A stretch of DNA of 64,000 bases from Pseudomonas helleri (GCF_009600315.1 NZ_WIWC01000008.1:89449-153448), one strand, 5' to 3'; positions 27,670-37,202 are shown, counted from the stretch's first letter. Notes: generated by a model from the letters alone, not told the origin. Translations and numbers: made by a program.

Positions 27670-28977
27670 ATGCTCAAACGCCAGCACGCGGTCGTCATCA
27701 TACTTGCAGCAGGATTAGCGGCCTGCGGCGAAAGCTCAACCTTGCAAGTGTCTGACGGGACAGGCACATCCCCGAAATTGCCGGAACCGAACAAGACATT
27801 GATCCCGACCGTGAACATCGCCCCGGCCATTGGCTGGCCCTCCGGTGCTGCGCCCGTTGCCGCACCAGGCTTGAAGGTGGCGGCTTTTGCGCAAGACCTG
27901 GATCATCCGCGCTGGCTCTATGTCTTACCCAACGGCGATGTGCTGGTGGCCGAGACCAATGCGCCGCCGAAACCGGATGACAGCAAAGGCATTCGAGGCT
28001 GGGTCATGGAGAAGGTCATGGGCCGTGCCGGGGCCGGTGTACCGAGCGCGAACCGGATCACCTTGTTGCGCGACACTGACCATGACGGCATTGCCGACAC
28101 CCGTACAGTGTTTATCGACAACCTCAACTCGCCTTTCGGCATGACGTTGGTTGGTAACGATCTTTACGTGGCTGACTCGGACAAGTTGCTGCGCTTCCCC
28201 TATCAAACCGGCGAGCAATCCATCAGTGGCAAGCCCACCACAATCGTCGACCTGCCGGGCGGCCCACTCAACCATCACTGGACCAAAAACGTTATCGCCA
28301 GCCCCGACGGTAAAAAACTGTATGTGACCGTGGGCTCCAACAGCAACGTGGGCGAGAACGGTCTGGACAAGGAAGAAGGTCGAGCTGCGATCTGGGAAGT
28401 TGATCCGGCGACTGGCAATCATCGTATTTTCGCGTCCGGGTTGCGTAACCCCAATGGCATGGCCTGGGAACCCAAGACTGGCAAACTCTGGACGGCCGTG
28501 AATGAACGGGATGAAATCGGCAGTGACCTGGTGCCTGACTACATGACCTCGGTGCAAGACGGCGGATTCTATGGCTGGCCTTTCAGCTATTACGGGCAGC
28601 ATGTGGACAGTCGGGTGAATCCGCAAAATCCGGAGTTGGTCGCCAAAGCCATTGCCCCTGATTATGCCTTGGGCCCCCATACCGCCTCATTGGGCCTGAC
28701 CTTCGCCGACGGCAGTCAGTTACCCGAGTTTAAAGAAGGCGCATTTGTAGGCCAGCACGGTTCCTGGAACCGTAAACCGCACAGTGGCTACAAGGTGATT
28801 TTTGTACCGTTTGCAGAAGGTAAACCGAGCGGCATGCCGGTCGATGTGCTGACCGGCTTTCTAAATGCGGATGAAAAAGCCCAGGGTCGTCCGGTCGGGG
28901 TAGTGATTGATAAGCAAGGAAACTTATTGGTTGCCGATGATGTGGGCAATACGGTGTGGCGTGTGTCAGCGAAGTAG
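27670..28977 (+). CDS. Sorbosone dehydrogenase-like PQQ/beta-propeller lipoprotein
   Basis: A 435-residue exported lipoprotein. The signal [20 protein letters not shown] has a lipobox LAAC, with lipidated Cys near residue 19. The rest is a six-bladed propeller of the soluble glucose/L-sorbosone dehydrogenase family. Visible motifs are [47 protein letters not shown] and [16 protein letters not shown]. Such enzymes oxidise sugars or aldehydes in the periplasm with PQQ; the substrate is unknown. The ATG at 27670 follows a GGAG site. It diverges from the cobalamin riboswitch, sharing about 130 nt of upstream DNA. A repeat of the CCCTCACCC family follows. Confidence 0.85.
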   Translation: MLKRQHAVVIILAAGLAACGESSTLQVSDGTGTSPKLPEPNKTLIPTVNIAPAIGWPSGAAPVAAPGLKVAAFAQDLDHPRWLYVLPNGDVLVAETNAPPKPDDSKGIRGWVMEKVMGRAGAGVPSANRITLLRDTDHDGIADTRTVFIDNLNSPFGMTLVGNDLYVADSDKLLRFPYQTGEQSISGKPTTIVDLPGGPLNHHWTKNVIASPDGKKLYVTVGSNSNVGENGLDKEEGRAAIWEVDPATGNHRIFASGLRNPNGMAWEPKTGKLWTAVNERDEIGSDLVPDYMTSVQDGGFYGWPFSYYGQHVDSRVNPQNPELVAKAIAPDYALGPHTASLGLTFADGSQLPEFKEGAFVGQHGSWNRKPHSGYKVIFVPFAEGKPSGMPVDVLTGFLNADEKAQGRPVGVVIDKQGNLLVADDVGNTVWRVSAK

Positions 28978-28992
28978 GTGCTCGGCAAGCCA

Positions 28993-29100
28993 ACCCTCAC
29001 CCTAGCCCTCTCCCAGAGGGAGAGGGGACTGCTCACAGGAAATTCGCTATTACCGCACATCTGCCCCCTCTACCTCTGGGAGAGGGTTGGGGTGAGGGGC
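28993..29100. repeat. CCCTCACCC-family palindromic repeat
   Basis: It starts ACCCTCACCCTAGCCCTCTC, with an inner CTCCCAGAGGGAG hairpin, and ends with the complementary GAGAGGGTTGGGGTGAGGGG. Two relatives lie at 43493-43641 and 50635-50737. It separates convergent genes. Confidence 0.85.
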
Positions 29101-29116
29101 TTTTAACGGCTTACAG

Positions 29117-29653
29117 TTATGGAAGACGCGCCAGATGCTGTTCGGTCGGCAGCACGCGCTTGGCGTTCAGATAGGCTTTTTGCCAATAGGCTTTGGACAG
29201 GCTGTCCAGCTTGACCGTGCCGCCGGTCGCAGGTGCATGGACGAATCGACCTTCACCCACATAGATACCTGCATGACTGACCTGCGAACCGCCGTTGGTG
29301 GCGAAGAACAACAGATCACCGGTTTGCAGTTTGTCCTTGCCCACATTCTGCGCCCTCATCACGATCATCTCGCGCGTGGTGCGTGGCAACGATATACCCG
29401 CCATGTCGTTATAGACGTACTTGATCAACCCGCTGCAATCAAACCCGGAATCTGGCGTGTTGCCACCCCAGCGATAGGGCGTGCCTACCAGACTGAACGC
29501 ACGAAACAGCACATCGGCGGCAATCGGCGATATTTCTTCCGGGACAGTACTGAACACAACCGGTTTGGCGACAGGGGCAGGCGGTGGAGGAGTGGCGCAG
29601 GCACTGAGCAATGCTGCTAGAGTCAGAAGTGTTGCGCGGGCCATGGTCGACAT
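29117..29653 (-). CDS. NlpC/P60 family lipoprotein peptidase (1)
   Basis: A 178-residue exported peptidoglycan peptidase. A lipobox LSAC puts the lipid Cys at residue 19, followed by a proline-rich linker. The C40 domain spans about 45-170, with catalytic Cys73 in FDCSGLIKYV, His127 in SHAGIYVG and a polar His139 in RFVHAP. Such enzymes cut the gamma-D-glutamyl-diaminopimelate bond and act from the outer membrane. It is 144 nt after a second, similar gene on the same strand, a probable duplication. An alternative start is the ATG at 29644. Confidence 0.88.
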   Translation of the reverse strand: MSTMARATLLTLAALLSACATPPPPAPVAKPVVFSTVPEEISPIAADVLFRAFSLVGTPYRWGGNTPDSGFDCSGLIKYVYNDMAGISLPRTTREMIVMRAQNVGKDKLQTGDLLFFATNGGSQVSHAGIYVGEGRFVHAPATGGTVKLDSLSKAYWQKAYLNAKRVLPTEQHLARLP

Positions 29654-29797
29654 AAACAGAACTTCCTGATTCTGGATACGGCAACTGGGGCCGCGAAACC
29701 TGAAGCCGCGACAGGGGGCACCTTCGCGGCTTCAAGAATTTAACATTGCGACTGAATTCTAGCCCTTAGAATCCAAACTTCAAGTAAGACTTTAACT

Positions 29798-30430
29798 TTA
29801 CTTGCGGGCAACTACGCTCGCAGGATTGGCGGGTGCCATTGCCAGAGCACGCTTGGCTTCGATAAAGGTCTTGCTCCAGTAGGAATCACCGAGATTATCG
29901 ATCCGCACACCACCGCTGCGGCGGCTGCTGGAGTGGATAAACTGGTCATCGCCCAGGTAAATCCCGGCATGGCTGACACGACCACGGCCATTGGTGCTGA
30001 AGAACAACAAGTCACCTGGCTTGAGGTTGTTGCGGGCGACCAGCGGTGCTTTAACGTTGATCATTTCACGCGTGGAACGCGGCAGTTGCATGCCGGCTTC
30101 TTCGCGGAACAAGTAGCCGATAAACCCGCTGCAATCAAAGCCAGCCTCAGAAGTGCCGCCAAACCGGTATCGGGTACCGATCAAGGACATGCCGCGCTCA
30201 AGAATGCTGTCAGCCAAAGCCGGCAATTCGTAAGGCTTGCTGTTCTCGGAAAACTGTTCGAGTTCTTTTTCGGTGGCCAGTTCTTCCTGATAAAGAGCGG
30301 AAGTCTGCGATACCGATGTTTTTTGAGCTGATTGTTCAACCACTTGCTGCGAAACCGGCGTGTGTGCAGCACAGCCAAACAACAAGGTAACCAGTGCGAG
30401 GGGCACGAGGGGTGCAAAGCGCTTTAGCAT
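29798..30430 (-). CDS. NlpC/P60 family lipoprotein peptidase (2)
   Basis: A 210-residue lipoprotein peptidase. The signal peptide MLKRFAPLVPLALVTLLFGC puts the lipid Cys at residue 20. A variable linker rich in Gln and Ser (25-75) is followed by the C40 domain: Cys100 in FDCSGFIGYL, His154 in SHAGIYLG and His166 in FIHSSS. Its catalytic domain matches the downstream copy closely while the linkers differ. It is probably a murein D,L-endopeptidase involved in wall growth. I chose the ATG at 30430 over a GTG at 30436 because the signal peptide then begins normally. Confidence 0.87.
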   Translation of the reverse strand: MLKRFAPLVPLALVTLLFGCAAHTPVSQQVVEQSAQKTSVSQTSALYQEELATEKELEQFSENSKPYELPALADSILERGMSLIGTRYRFGGTSEAGFDCSGFIGYLFREEAGMQLPRSTREMINVKAPLVARNNLKPGDLLFFSTNGRGRVSHAGIYLGDDQFIHSSSRRSGGVRIDNLGDSYWSKTFIEAKRALAMAPANPASVVARK

Positions 30431-30633
30431 GGGCACGACCGTGTCTTGTGGAAAAAGTAGCCGCGACTATGCCTTCTATGATCCTCATTTGCAAATTCAA
30501 TCGATAAAAATGTGACTCTTCGGTTTTATCGTGACATGTGAGGGTCAAAACCTTTGTCAATAGCTTTTGCGTCTATCGATTCACCGATGGAGAGTGCCCA
30601 ATGGGACGACACAGACGCATTGCTTGCGACGTG

Positions 30634-31338
30634 TTACCAGCCGAGGGTTTCTTTGAGGAAGGGGATGGTCAATTTTCGTTGCGCTTGCAGGGAGGCCTGA
30701 TCCAGACGCTCCAGAAGATCGAACAGCGCACTCATGCTGCGGGTGCCGCGAGTCAATATGAAGTGCCCTACTTCGTCAGTCAGGTGCAGGCCTCGGCGCG
30801 ATGCACGTAATTGCAAGGCACGTAATTTGTCTTCGTCAGACAAGGGGCGCATCTGGAAAATCAGCGCAAGCGTCAGTCGGGACTTAAGGTCAGCGAGTTT
30901 TATCGGCAACTCGCGAGGGGAGGCAGAAGCGGCAATCAACAGGCGACGGCCACTGTCACGCAGACGATTGAACAGGTGGAACAGCGCCTCTTCCCAATCA
31001 GCACGCCCCGCTACGGCCTGAAGATCATCCAGGCAGACCAGTTCGTACTGTTCAAGGTTATCGAGGATTTCAATGCCGCGATCCAGCAGTTCAGCCAGCG
31101 GCAGGTATACCGCAGGCTCTCCCATTTGCTCAAAACGCAGACAGGCGGCCTGGAGCAAATGCGTACGCCCTACCCCATGCTTGCCCCAAAGGTAGATCAG
31201 GCTTTCTGTCCAACCGGCGTCGGCTTCGCACAGACGTTCGACATAGCCGAGTGCAGCGGCATTGGCGCCTGGGTAATAGTTTATGAAGGTAGCGTCATCA
31301 CGCAGACGCACACCTAGGGGCAGCTGAATCGGTTTCAT
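30634..31338 (-). CDS. hda: DnaA regulatory inactivator Hda
   Basis: A 234-residue AAA+ protein related to DnaA domain III. Its N-terminal QLPLGV is the beta-clamp-binding motif. The Walker A region is GKHGVGRTH (residues 52-60), with Arg in place of Lys, as is usual in Hda. LVCLDDLQAVAG is Walker B. With the clamp it stimulates ATP hydrolysis by DnaA to prevent over-initiation. The ATG at 31338 (MKPIQLPL) is set by the clamp motif being at the very N-terminus. Hda next to a PerM-type permease and DUF2066 is a conserved Pseudomonas arrangement. Confidence 0.93.
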   Translation of the reverse strand: MKPIQLPLGVRLRDDATFINYYPGANAAALGYVERLCEADAGWTESLIYLWGKHGVGRTHLLQAACLRFEQMGEPAVYLPLAELLDRGIEILDNLEQYELVCLDDLQAVAGRADWEEALFHLFNRLRDSGRRLLIAASASPRELPIKLADLKSRLTLALIFQMRPLSDEDKLRALQLRASRRGLHLTDEVGHFILTRGTRSMSALFDLLERLDQASLQAQRKLTIPFLKETLGW

Positions 31339-31510
31339 GCTGACTGAACAGTTCAAGCGAACCGTTAGTGGCCTCTGTGTAAAGTTTGCAAAGTTTATAC
31401 CCGTGTAGCCGGGCGCACAATGTAACAGACCACGAACAAAATCAAAGGTTTGCGTTAACAGTCTGGAATGGTTGAGTTTTTTCTGACACCAAGCGAGCTT
31501 GCGTCCCTAC

Positions 31511-31546
31511 AAAAAAGGCGGGTTCACCCGAGGATGACCCGCCTTA
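31511..31546 (-). terminator. Rho-independent terminator after the PerM-type permease
   Basis: On the minus strand AAGGCGGGTCATCC pairs with the GGGTGAACCCGCCTT side and is followed by six T. It lies 15 nt beyond the stop codon of the permease and separates it from hda. Confidence 0.88.
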
Positions 31547-31561
31547 TCACAGCGTGACGCT

Positions 31562-32635
31562 TTACAACTCGGGGTCTTCTTCGCCCTTGAAGGCTTGAGA
31601 ATCTTTATACATATCGTGCATATGGCGTACGAGAACCATGATGACGGCAGCCACTGGCAAAGCCAGCAGTACACCGGTAAAACCAAATAACTCACCACCG
31701 GCCAAAATCGCAAATATAACCGCGACCGGGTGCAGACCAATTCGGTCCCCCACCAGCAAAGGGGTGAGCACCATGCCTTCAAGCGCCTGCCCGACCATAA
31801 ACACCGCCACGATGCCCAGCATCGGGTACAGATCGCCGCCGAACTGGAACAAACCTGCGATCAGTGCGGCGCCAATGCCGATGATAAAGCCCATATAAGG
31901 AACAATCGCCGCCAGACCGGCCATCAGACCGATGATCAGACCCAAGTCCAATCCCAGCAGCATCAACCCGGCTGAATAGATAACGCCCAACGCCAGCATC
32001 ACCAACAACTGCCCACGTAAAAATGCGCCCAGCACGTCATGGCATTCTTCGGCCAGTGACACAATTTTATCAGCGCGATCACGGGGCAGAAGGCTGCGGA
32101 TTTTAGCCAGCATGATGTCCCAGTCACGGAGCAGGTAGAACGCAACAACAGGAATCAGCACCAGATTGGCCAAAAAACCGACCAGAGCAAGGCTTGAAGT
32201 AGTCGCCTGTGAAAGCACGGCACCGACAATGTCACCCGCCTGCCCGATATGCTCGGTGATGGCGGCCTTGATCTTGTCGAAGTTCCAGAAAGAATCACCC
32301 AAGCCGAATTTGGCTTGCACCCAGGGCATGGCAGTATGTTGCAGCCAATCGAGCACCAGCGGGGCCAATTGATAAAGCTTCATCAATTGCTTGGCCAGCA
32401 AGGGCACAAGCACCAGCAACAACGCCACCAAAATGACAGTAAACAGCGTAAAAACCGTTACAACACCCCATGTTCTTGAAAAGCCGTACTTTTCCAGCCG
32501 GTCAACAACCGGGTCGAACATATAGGCCAGTACCACCGCGACCAGAAACGGCGTGAGTATGGCATGCAAAAAATAGACGAAAAGGATTGCAGCCAACACT
32601 ACGCCCCACCACACCCATCGCCGCGAATCCGTCAT
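31562..32635 (-). CDS. AI-2E / PerM family transporter
   Basis: A 357-residue inner-membrane protein with about eight helices. The family features are an N-terminal FLVAVVLAYMFDPVVDRLEKYG, a central large loop (residues about 100-150), PYMGFIIGIGAALIAGL and LVGDRIGLHPVAVIFAILAGGELFGFTG near the C-terminus. Members include the AI-2 exporter TqsA and PerM; substrate unknown. It starts at the ATG at 32635, 31 nt after the DUF2066 gene, so the two probably form one transcript ending at the terminator downstream. Confidence 0.88.
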   Translation of the reverse strand: MTDSRRWVWWGVVLAAILFVYFLHAILTPFLVAVVLAYMFDPVVDRLEKYGFSRTWGVVTVFTLFTVILVALLLVLVPLLAKQLMKLYQLAPLVLDWLQHTAMPWVQAKFGLGDSFWNFDKIKAAITEHIGQAGDIVGAVLSQATTSSLALVGFLANLVLIPVVAFYLLRDWDIMLAKIRSLLPRDRADKIVSLAEECHDVLGAFLRGQLLVMLALGVIYSAGLMLLGLDLGLIIGLMAGLAAIVPYMGFIIGIGAALIAGLFQFGGDLYPMLGIVAVFMVGQALEGMVLTPLLVGDRIGLHPVAVIFAILAGGELFGFTGVLLALPVAAVIMVLVRHMHDMYKDSQAFKGEEDPEL

Positions 32636-32666
32636 GAACGATCATCCTTTATATAGAAGAGAAGCC

Positions 32667-33701
32667 TTACCAGCTAAATCGTAACTGCCCGGCCGACTCA
32701 CCAGCGGGTGCTGACGCTTGCCCGTCGGCGGATACAGCAGGCGCCTGATCAGCCGGCACTTCGCGCAACTGAGCCAAGCCCAGCTGTGAGCGCAATTGCT
32801 CGGTGCTGCCGTTTACCCGATAAACAGCACGATCACCTTCAATGCGTTGAAGTTGGCCGCCAAAGGGTTCCAGTAAACGGCCCATTTGAGCGTAGTGCTC
32901 AAGATTCATACCCTGAACTTGCAACATCTGCTCTGTGGCGACGCCCGGTTTGACCGCGTAACGCGGCGCCAGACGCTGGCTCACCTGAAGCATGACTGCA
33001 TCGGCCAGCGCAGCTTGATCTGGCGCCTCGGCACTGCCTTGCTCTTGCTGATCGCCCACCCACAAGCGCCACTTGGCAGCCCACTTGCCATCGTCTTCGC
33101 GAGCGTGAACAGCCAGAAGCGCATCAGCCCCGTAACGCTCGGATGCCTCTTTCAACGGAGCGGGATTACTGCCCTCAAGATTCTCTGCAGTGCCCACCAA
33201 CTGCTCGCTCAAGTCCGCCAAGGGTAAACGCAACGGCAGGCCGCGATGCTGCGCGGCACGGCGCAACGGGTCGGCGGCTGACTGACCATCGCCCACCAGG
33301 CTTGAGCCTTCAACCGAATCGCTCAACCACCATCCCAGCAGCGCGGGACGATTGCTGCCCCACAAGGACAGCCCGGCCTGACGCAAGGCACGATCGGTGC
33401 TCACGGGGTCAAAGTCGACCTGCAGACTTTCGGGCGGGCCCGCGTCATAGCCGTATTGGCTAATAATCTGTTGAGGATCTTTGCGGATGGCTTCCAGAGC
33501 CGGGTTTTGCAGCGCCTTGGCATCCCCAGTCAATCGCAACACCAATGTTTCCAAGGCTTTTTGCGTGGCCTGGGTACGCTCCTCAGGTGTTTGACTGGTT
33601 ACCGGCTCGCGCACTTGGTACAGCCCCGTAAGAATTTCAGCGTGACTGGCCAAACTGAAAAAAGATAAACAACCCACAGCGATAAATTGATGAAAACGCA
33701 T
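32667..33701 (-). CDS. DUF2066 exported protein
   Basis: A 344-residue protein with a Sec signal (MRFHQFIAVGCLSFFSLASHA) and a periplasmic DUF2066 region. YQVREPVTSQTPEERTQATQKALETLVLRLTG near the mature N-terminus is diagnostic. Function is not known. I chose the ATG at 33701, 30 codons inside the longest frame, because the signal peptide starts there and AGGAA lies just upstream. It heads a two-gene unit with the PerM-type permease. It diverges from purM across a 373-nt region (33702-34074) that must hold both promoters. Confidence 0.85.
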   Translation of the reverse strand: MRFHQFIAVGCLSFFSLASHAEILTGLYQVREPVTSQTPEERTQATQKALETLVLRLTGDAKALQNPALEAIRKDPQQIISQYGYDAGPPESLQVDFDPVSTDRALRQAGLSLWGSNRPALLGWWLSDSVEGSSLVGDGQSAADPLRRAAQHRGLPLRLPLADLSEQLVGTAENLEGSNPAPLKEASERYGADALLAVHAREDDGKWAAKWRLWVGDQQEQGSAEAPDQAALADAVMLQVSQRLAPRYAVKPGVATEQMLQVQGMNLEHYAQMGRLLEPFGGQLQRIEGDRAVYRVNGSTEQLRSQLGLAQLREVPADQAPAVSADGQASAPAGESAGQLRFSW

Positions 33702-34074
33702 TAAAAATTCCTGACGGCCAATAACACTATTGAAAAGCCGTATAAAAACACTCGATAAGGTGTCAGACAGGCCCGCGGCCGAATCATTCACTGACGCATC
33801 GCCGTTTTCATTCGGTCATAAAAAATCAAAACACTGCGGCTATACCTTATTACAAGCTTCCTGACACGGGTGAAAAAAGGTTTTTTTGGCAGATATGCCC
33901 CTACCCGTCGGCCCGAGGATGGCCGCTGCCCTTCAAGCCTGATAAAATCGCGCGCCTTCGCAGACCGGCGACAGTCGGGCGCCCTGCCAGTGCTCTGTTT
34001 CATCCCTTGAGCCTGCGCAAACCCGCCCTCTGAACTCGGTCGATACCCCCGAATCCCCCCTAAAGGCCTGGATT
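33702..34074. other. Intergenic region between DUF2066 and purM
   Basis: 373 nt without a gene. The half next to DUF2066 is AT-rich and may contain its promoter. Near purM a GATAAAATC stretch (33941-33949) resembles a -10 box for purM, followed by a roughly 120-nt GC-rich leader. I found no PurR-type site or riboswitch. Confidence 0.4.
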
Positions 34075-35133
34075 ATGAGCAAGCAACCATCCCTGAGCTA
34101 CAAAGACGCCGGTGTAGACATCGACGCCGGTGAAGCATTGGTCGAACGCATCAAGAGCGTGGCCAAGCGCACTGCACGCCCGGAAGTGATGGGCGGCCTC
34201 GGCGGTTTTGGCGCCCTCTGCGAAATCCCGGCTGGCTACAAGCAGCCTGTTCTGGTTTCCGGCACCGATGGCGTAGGCACCAAGCTGCGTCTGGCACTGA
34301 ACCTGAACAAACACGACAGCATCGGTATCGACCTGGTGGCCATGTGCGTGAACGACTTGATCGTTTGCGGCGCAGAACCTCTGTTCTTCCTCGACTACTA
34401 CGCCACTGGCAAGCTCAACGTCGAAACCGCCACCCAAGTGGTCACCGGCATCGGCGCTGGCTGTGAACTGTCCGGTTGCTCGCTGGTAGGCGGCGAAACC
34501 GCAGAGATGCCTGGCATGTACGAAGGCGAAGACTATGACCTCGCCGGTTTCTGCGTGGGCGTAGTCGAAAAATCCGAAATCATCGACGGCTCTAAAGTTG
34601 CGACGGGCGACGCCCTGCTCGCCCTGCCGTCCTCTGGCCCGCACTCCAACGGTTACTCGCTGATCCGCAAGATCATCGAAGTGTCGGGTGCCGACATCGA
34701 AAACATCCAGCTCGACGGCAAACCACTGACCGACCTGCTGATGGCGCCAACCCGTATCTACGTCAAGCCGCTGCTCAAGCTGATCAAAGAAACCGGTGTG
34801 GTTAAAGCCATGGCCCACATCACCGGTGGTGGCCTGCTGGACAACATCCCGCGCGTTCTGCCAAAAGGCGCGCAAGCCGTGGTTGATGTTGCCAGCTGGC
34901 AGCGTCCGGCTGTTTTCGACTGGCTGCAAGCACAAGGCAATGTCGACGAGCACGAAATGCACCGCGTGCTGAACTGCGGCGTTGGCATGGTGATCTGCGT
35001 GGCTCAGGCCGACGTTGAGACCGCGCTGAACGTGCTGCGTGAAGCTGGCGAGCAGCCTTGGGTCATCGGCCAGATCGCAACCGCCGCTGAAGGTGCTGCA
35101 CAAGTTGAGCTGCAAAACATCAAGGCACACTAA
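34075..35133 (+). CDS. purM: Phosphoribosylformylglycinamidine cyclo-ligase (AIR synthase)
   Basis: A 352-residue ATP-dependent enzyme closing the imidazole ring in purine synthesis (FGAM to AIR). The family stretches are [19 protein letters not shown] at the N-terminus, [14 protein letters not shown] near residue 62, [11 protein letters not shown] near 103 and [19 protein letters not shown] near 243. It starts at the ATG at 34075. The stop TAA and the purN ATG share one base (TAATG), so the two are translationally coupled. Confidence 0.97.
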   Translation: MSKQPSLSYKDAGVDIDAGEALVERIKSVAKRTARPEVMGGLGGFGALCEIPAGYKQPVLVSGTDGVGTKLRLALNLNKHDSIGIDLVAMCVNDLIVCGAEPLFFLDYYATGKLNVETATQVVTGIGAGCELSGCSLVGGETAEMPGMYEGEDYDLAGFCVGVVEKSEIIDGSKVATGDALLALPSSGPHSNGYSLIRKIIEVSGADIENIQLDGKPLTDLLMAPTRIYVKPLLKLIKETGVVKAMAHITGGGLLDNIPRVLPKGAQAVVDVASWQRPAVFDWLQAQGNVDEHEMHRVLNCGVGMVICVAQADVETALNVLREAGEQPWVIGQIATAAEGAAQVELQNIKAH

Positions 35134-35783
35134 TGCCTGATACCTGTGATGTGGTGGTGCTGCTTTCCGGCACCGGCAGCAACTTGCAGGCCTTGATCGA
35201 CAGCGATGACGTCAAGGACAGCCCGGCCACTCTGCGCGCGGTGATTTCCAACCGCGCCGACGCCTACGGCCTGCAACGCGCCAAAGACGCGGGTATCGCT
35301 ACCCGCGTACTGGATCACAAAGCATTCGAGGGCCGCGAGGCCTTCGATGCTGCACTGATCGAAGTCATCGACACATTCAAACCGCAACTGGTGATTCTGG
35401 CCGGATTCATGCGCATCCTCAGCGCTGATTTCGTGCGTCACTACCAGGGGCGACTGCTCAACATCCACCCTTCGCTGCTGCCCAAATACAAAGGGCTGCA
35501 CACCCACCAGCGCGCGCTGGATGCCGGTGATCGCGAACACGGGTGCAGTGTTCACTTCGTCACCGAGGAACTCGATGGCGGGCCTCTGGTCGTACAGGCA
35601 GTGATACCGGTAGAGTCTGACGACTCAGCCCAACGCCTGGCCCAACGGGTTCACGCACAGGAACACAGGATCTATCCTCTTGCAGTGCGCTGGTTTGCCG
35701 AAGGGCGTTTGTCACTTGACGAACAAGGCGCATTATTAGACGGTCAATTACTTGCGGCCAGCGGCCACTTGATACGAACCTAG
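35133..35783 (+). CDS. purN: Phosphoribosylglycinamide formyltransferase
   Basis: A 216-residue enzyme adding the formyl group of 10-formyl-THF to GAR. VLLSGTGSNLQALID is the phosphoribose loop; LAGFMRILSADFV and the catalytic NIHPSLLPKYKGLHTHQRAL (Asn-His) follow, then HFVTEELDGGPLVVQ with the catalytic Asp. It overlaps purM by one base and is followed after 8 nt by the DUF3108 gene, so all three are probably one transcript. Confidence 0.97.
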   Translation: MPDTCDVVVLLSGTGSNLQALIDSDDVKDSPATLRAVISNRADAYGLQRAKDAGIATRVLDHKAFEGREAFDAALIEVIDTFKPQLVILAGFMRILSADFVRHYQGRLLNIHPSLLPKYKGLHTHQRALDAGDREHGCSVHFVTEELDGGPLVVQAVIPVESDDSAQRLAQRVHAQEHRIYPLAVRWFAEGRLSLDEQGALLDGQLLAASGHLIRT

Positions 35784-35791
35784 GAGACATT

Positions 35792-36505
35792 ATGCGTCGT
35801 GCCCTGCTCCTCGCCCTCAGCCTGCTGGCTATTCCAGCAGTGCAGGCGGCCGATCTTCAGCCTTTCACCGCCAGCTACACCGCCGACTGGAAACAGTTGC
35901 CCATGAGCGGTTCTGCCGAGCGCAGCCTGACCAAAAACAGTGACGGCAACTGGACCTTGAATTTCAAGGCCTCCATGATGATTGCCAGCCTGACCGAAAC
36001 CAGCACCTTCAAGGTTGAGAACAACAGCTTGCTGCCGTTGACCTATACCTTCGAGCGCGGCGGCTTGGGCAAAGCCAAGAAGGTCAATCTGGACTTTGAC
36101 TGGGCCACCAAAATGGTGACCGGCACAGAGAACAAGGACCCGGTCAAACTGCCACTGATTTCCGGCATGCTCGACAAGTCCACTTATCAGCTGGCGTTGC
36201 AGCGTGATGTGGCTGCCGGCAAAAAAAGCATGAGCTATCAGGTGGTTGAAGGCGAAGACGTCGATACCTATGACTTCCGCGTGCTCGGCCCGGAAAAGGT
36301 CGAAACCAAGGCTGGCTCCATTGATGCGATCAAAGTCGAACGTGTTCGCGATCCGACCAAGAACAAACGCACGACCGTGATGTGGTTTGCCCCTAAATGG
36401 GATTCGCTGCTGGTTCGCCTGCAACAGGTCGAAACAGACGGCAAGGAATACAACATCATGCTGCTGGACGGCACGGTGGGTGGAAAAACCGTTAAAGGCG
36501 ATTAA
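35792..36505 (+). CDS. DUF3108 exported protein
   Basis: A 237-residue protein with a Sec signal (MRRALLLALSLLAIPAVQA) and a mature beta-rich domain of the DUF3108 family: FTASYTADWKQLPMSGSAERSL, then YTFERGGLGKAKKV and the final MWFAPKWDSLLVRLQQVETDG. It is probably periplasmic, with a fold related to lipoprotein-localisation-like barrels. It has no known activity but regularly follows purN in Pseudomonas. A GGAGA ribosome site precedes the ATG at 35792, and a strong terminator follows. Confidence 0.88.
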   Translation: MRRALLLALSLLAIPAVQAADLQPFTASYTADWKQLPMSGSAERSLTKNSDGNWTLNFKASMMIASLTETSTFKVENNSLLPLTYTFERGGLGKAKKVNLDFDWATKMVTGTENKDPVKLPLISGMLDKSTYQLALQRDVAAGKKSMSYQVVEGEDVDTYDFRVLGPEKVETKAGSIDAIKVERVRDPTKNKRTTVMWFAPKWDSLLVRLQQVETDGKEYNIMLLDGTVGGKTVKGD

Positions 36506-36530
36506 TTTTCTGCCTTGGATGTCCACCTGA

Positions 36531-36558
36531 AAACCTCGCTTCGGCGGGGTTTTTTTTC
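36531..36558 (+). terminator. Rho-independent terminator of the purM-purN-DUF3108 unit
   Basis: AACCTCGC / GCGGGGTT stem around a TTCG loop, followed by eight T, 26 nt after the DUF3108 stop codon. Confidence 0.92.
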
Positions 36559-36712
36559 GTCTGAAACGCTAGAAACATGAAACTTTTGTCATAAAACTAT
36601 CGCTCGAATTCGTAAACACCCCGCCCACAAAGGGCTGTAGCCATTCAGTGCTTTTGCGCAACATGACAGCCGCGCCCTTAGCTATTTACGTAGGGAGCTA
36701 ACAGATTCTATA

Positions 36713-36747
36713 AAGAAGGCCTGCGACGCCTTGCCGCAGGCCTTCTT
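36713..36747 (+). promoter_or_regulatory. Long leader hairpin before a 60-residue gene
   Basis: AAGAAGGCCTGCG (36713-36725) pairs perfectly with CGCAGGCCTTCTT (36735-36747) around a 9-nt loop. It ends 20 nt before the start codon of the small gene. There is only a weak T-run, so it may be an attenuator, an mRNA stabiliser or the end of a short RNA transcribed from the 36560-36710 stretch. Confidence 0.6.
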
Positions 36748-36766
36748 CAGAATTGGGAGCAAACAG

Positions 36767-36949
36767 ATGACTATTAAAGTAACTGAGCGCGACGATTCAC
36801 GTATGTTCCACCAACTGGTTGCCCACGGTGTTCACCTGTGGGATGTCCATCAAGAAGACATTTTGGTGGGCATGTTCCACCGCGAAAGCGACGCTCACAG
36901 CTATAAAGCCGAGCTGGAAAAGCTGGAAGCGCAGAAACGCCAGGCATGA
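36767..36949 (+). CDS. 60-residue conserved protein of unknown function
   Basis: A small soluble protein, MTIKVTERDDSRMFHQLVAH, continuing with VHLWDVHQEDILVGMFHRES and a C-terminal charged helix (YKAELEKLEAQKRQA). The ATG at 36767 has a GGGAGC site at the right distance; a longer frame from 36731 would run through the leader hairpin. A terminator follows directly. It is a single-gene unit with its own structured leader, so post-transcriptional control is likely. I do not recognise the family. Confidence 0.75.
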   Translation: MTIKVTERDDSRMFHQLVAHGVHLWDVHQEDILVGMFHRESDAHSYKAELEKLEAQKRQA

Positions 36950-36974
36950 TTCACTGAAACTACAGTCTTGAAAA

Positions 36975-37003
36975 ACACAAACCCCGCCGAAGCGGGGTTT
37001 GTT
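36975..37003 (+). terminator. Rho-independent terminator after the 60-residue gene
   Basis: AAACCCCGC / GCGGGGTTT stem with a CGAA loop and flanking A- and T-rich runs, 30 nt after the stop codon. Confidence 0.85.
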
Positions 37004-37026
37004 GTATCCGGGCTCGCGATGTTTGT

Positions 37027-37172
37027 GTAGCCGCTGACGAGCAGCGCGAGGCTGCGTTCGGTCGCGAAGCGATCGCAAACCGGCCACTGACGTTTTAGCT
37101 GCTGTACCGGATTGAATGGGTTTACGACGGCTGCGCCGCCGATCGCAGCCTTCGTTCCTCGTCAGCGACTAC
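37027..37172. repeat. REP-type palindromic repeat
   Basis: GTAGCCGCTGACGAGCAGCG begins one arm and CGTCAGCGACTAC ends the other, with TCGCGAAGCGATCGC in between, as in the 1938-2068 element. It is a variant family in which the arms carry GACGAG instead of GCCGAAGG. It lies between convergent genes. Confidence 0.8.
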
Positions 37173-37202
37173 AGTTTTTTCGTTGCCAGGAGAATTTGTG
37201 GA

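Noticed and set aside
34060..35130. A 356-codon minus-strand frame across purM
   Set aside because: Antisense shadow of purM; the plus-strand product matches AIR synthase over its full length.
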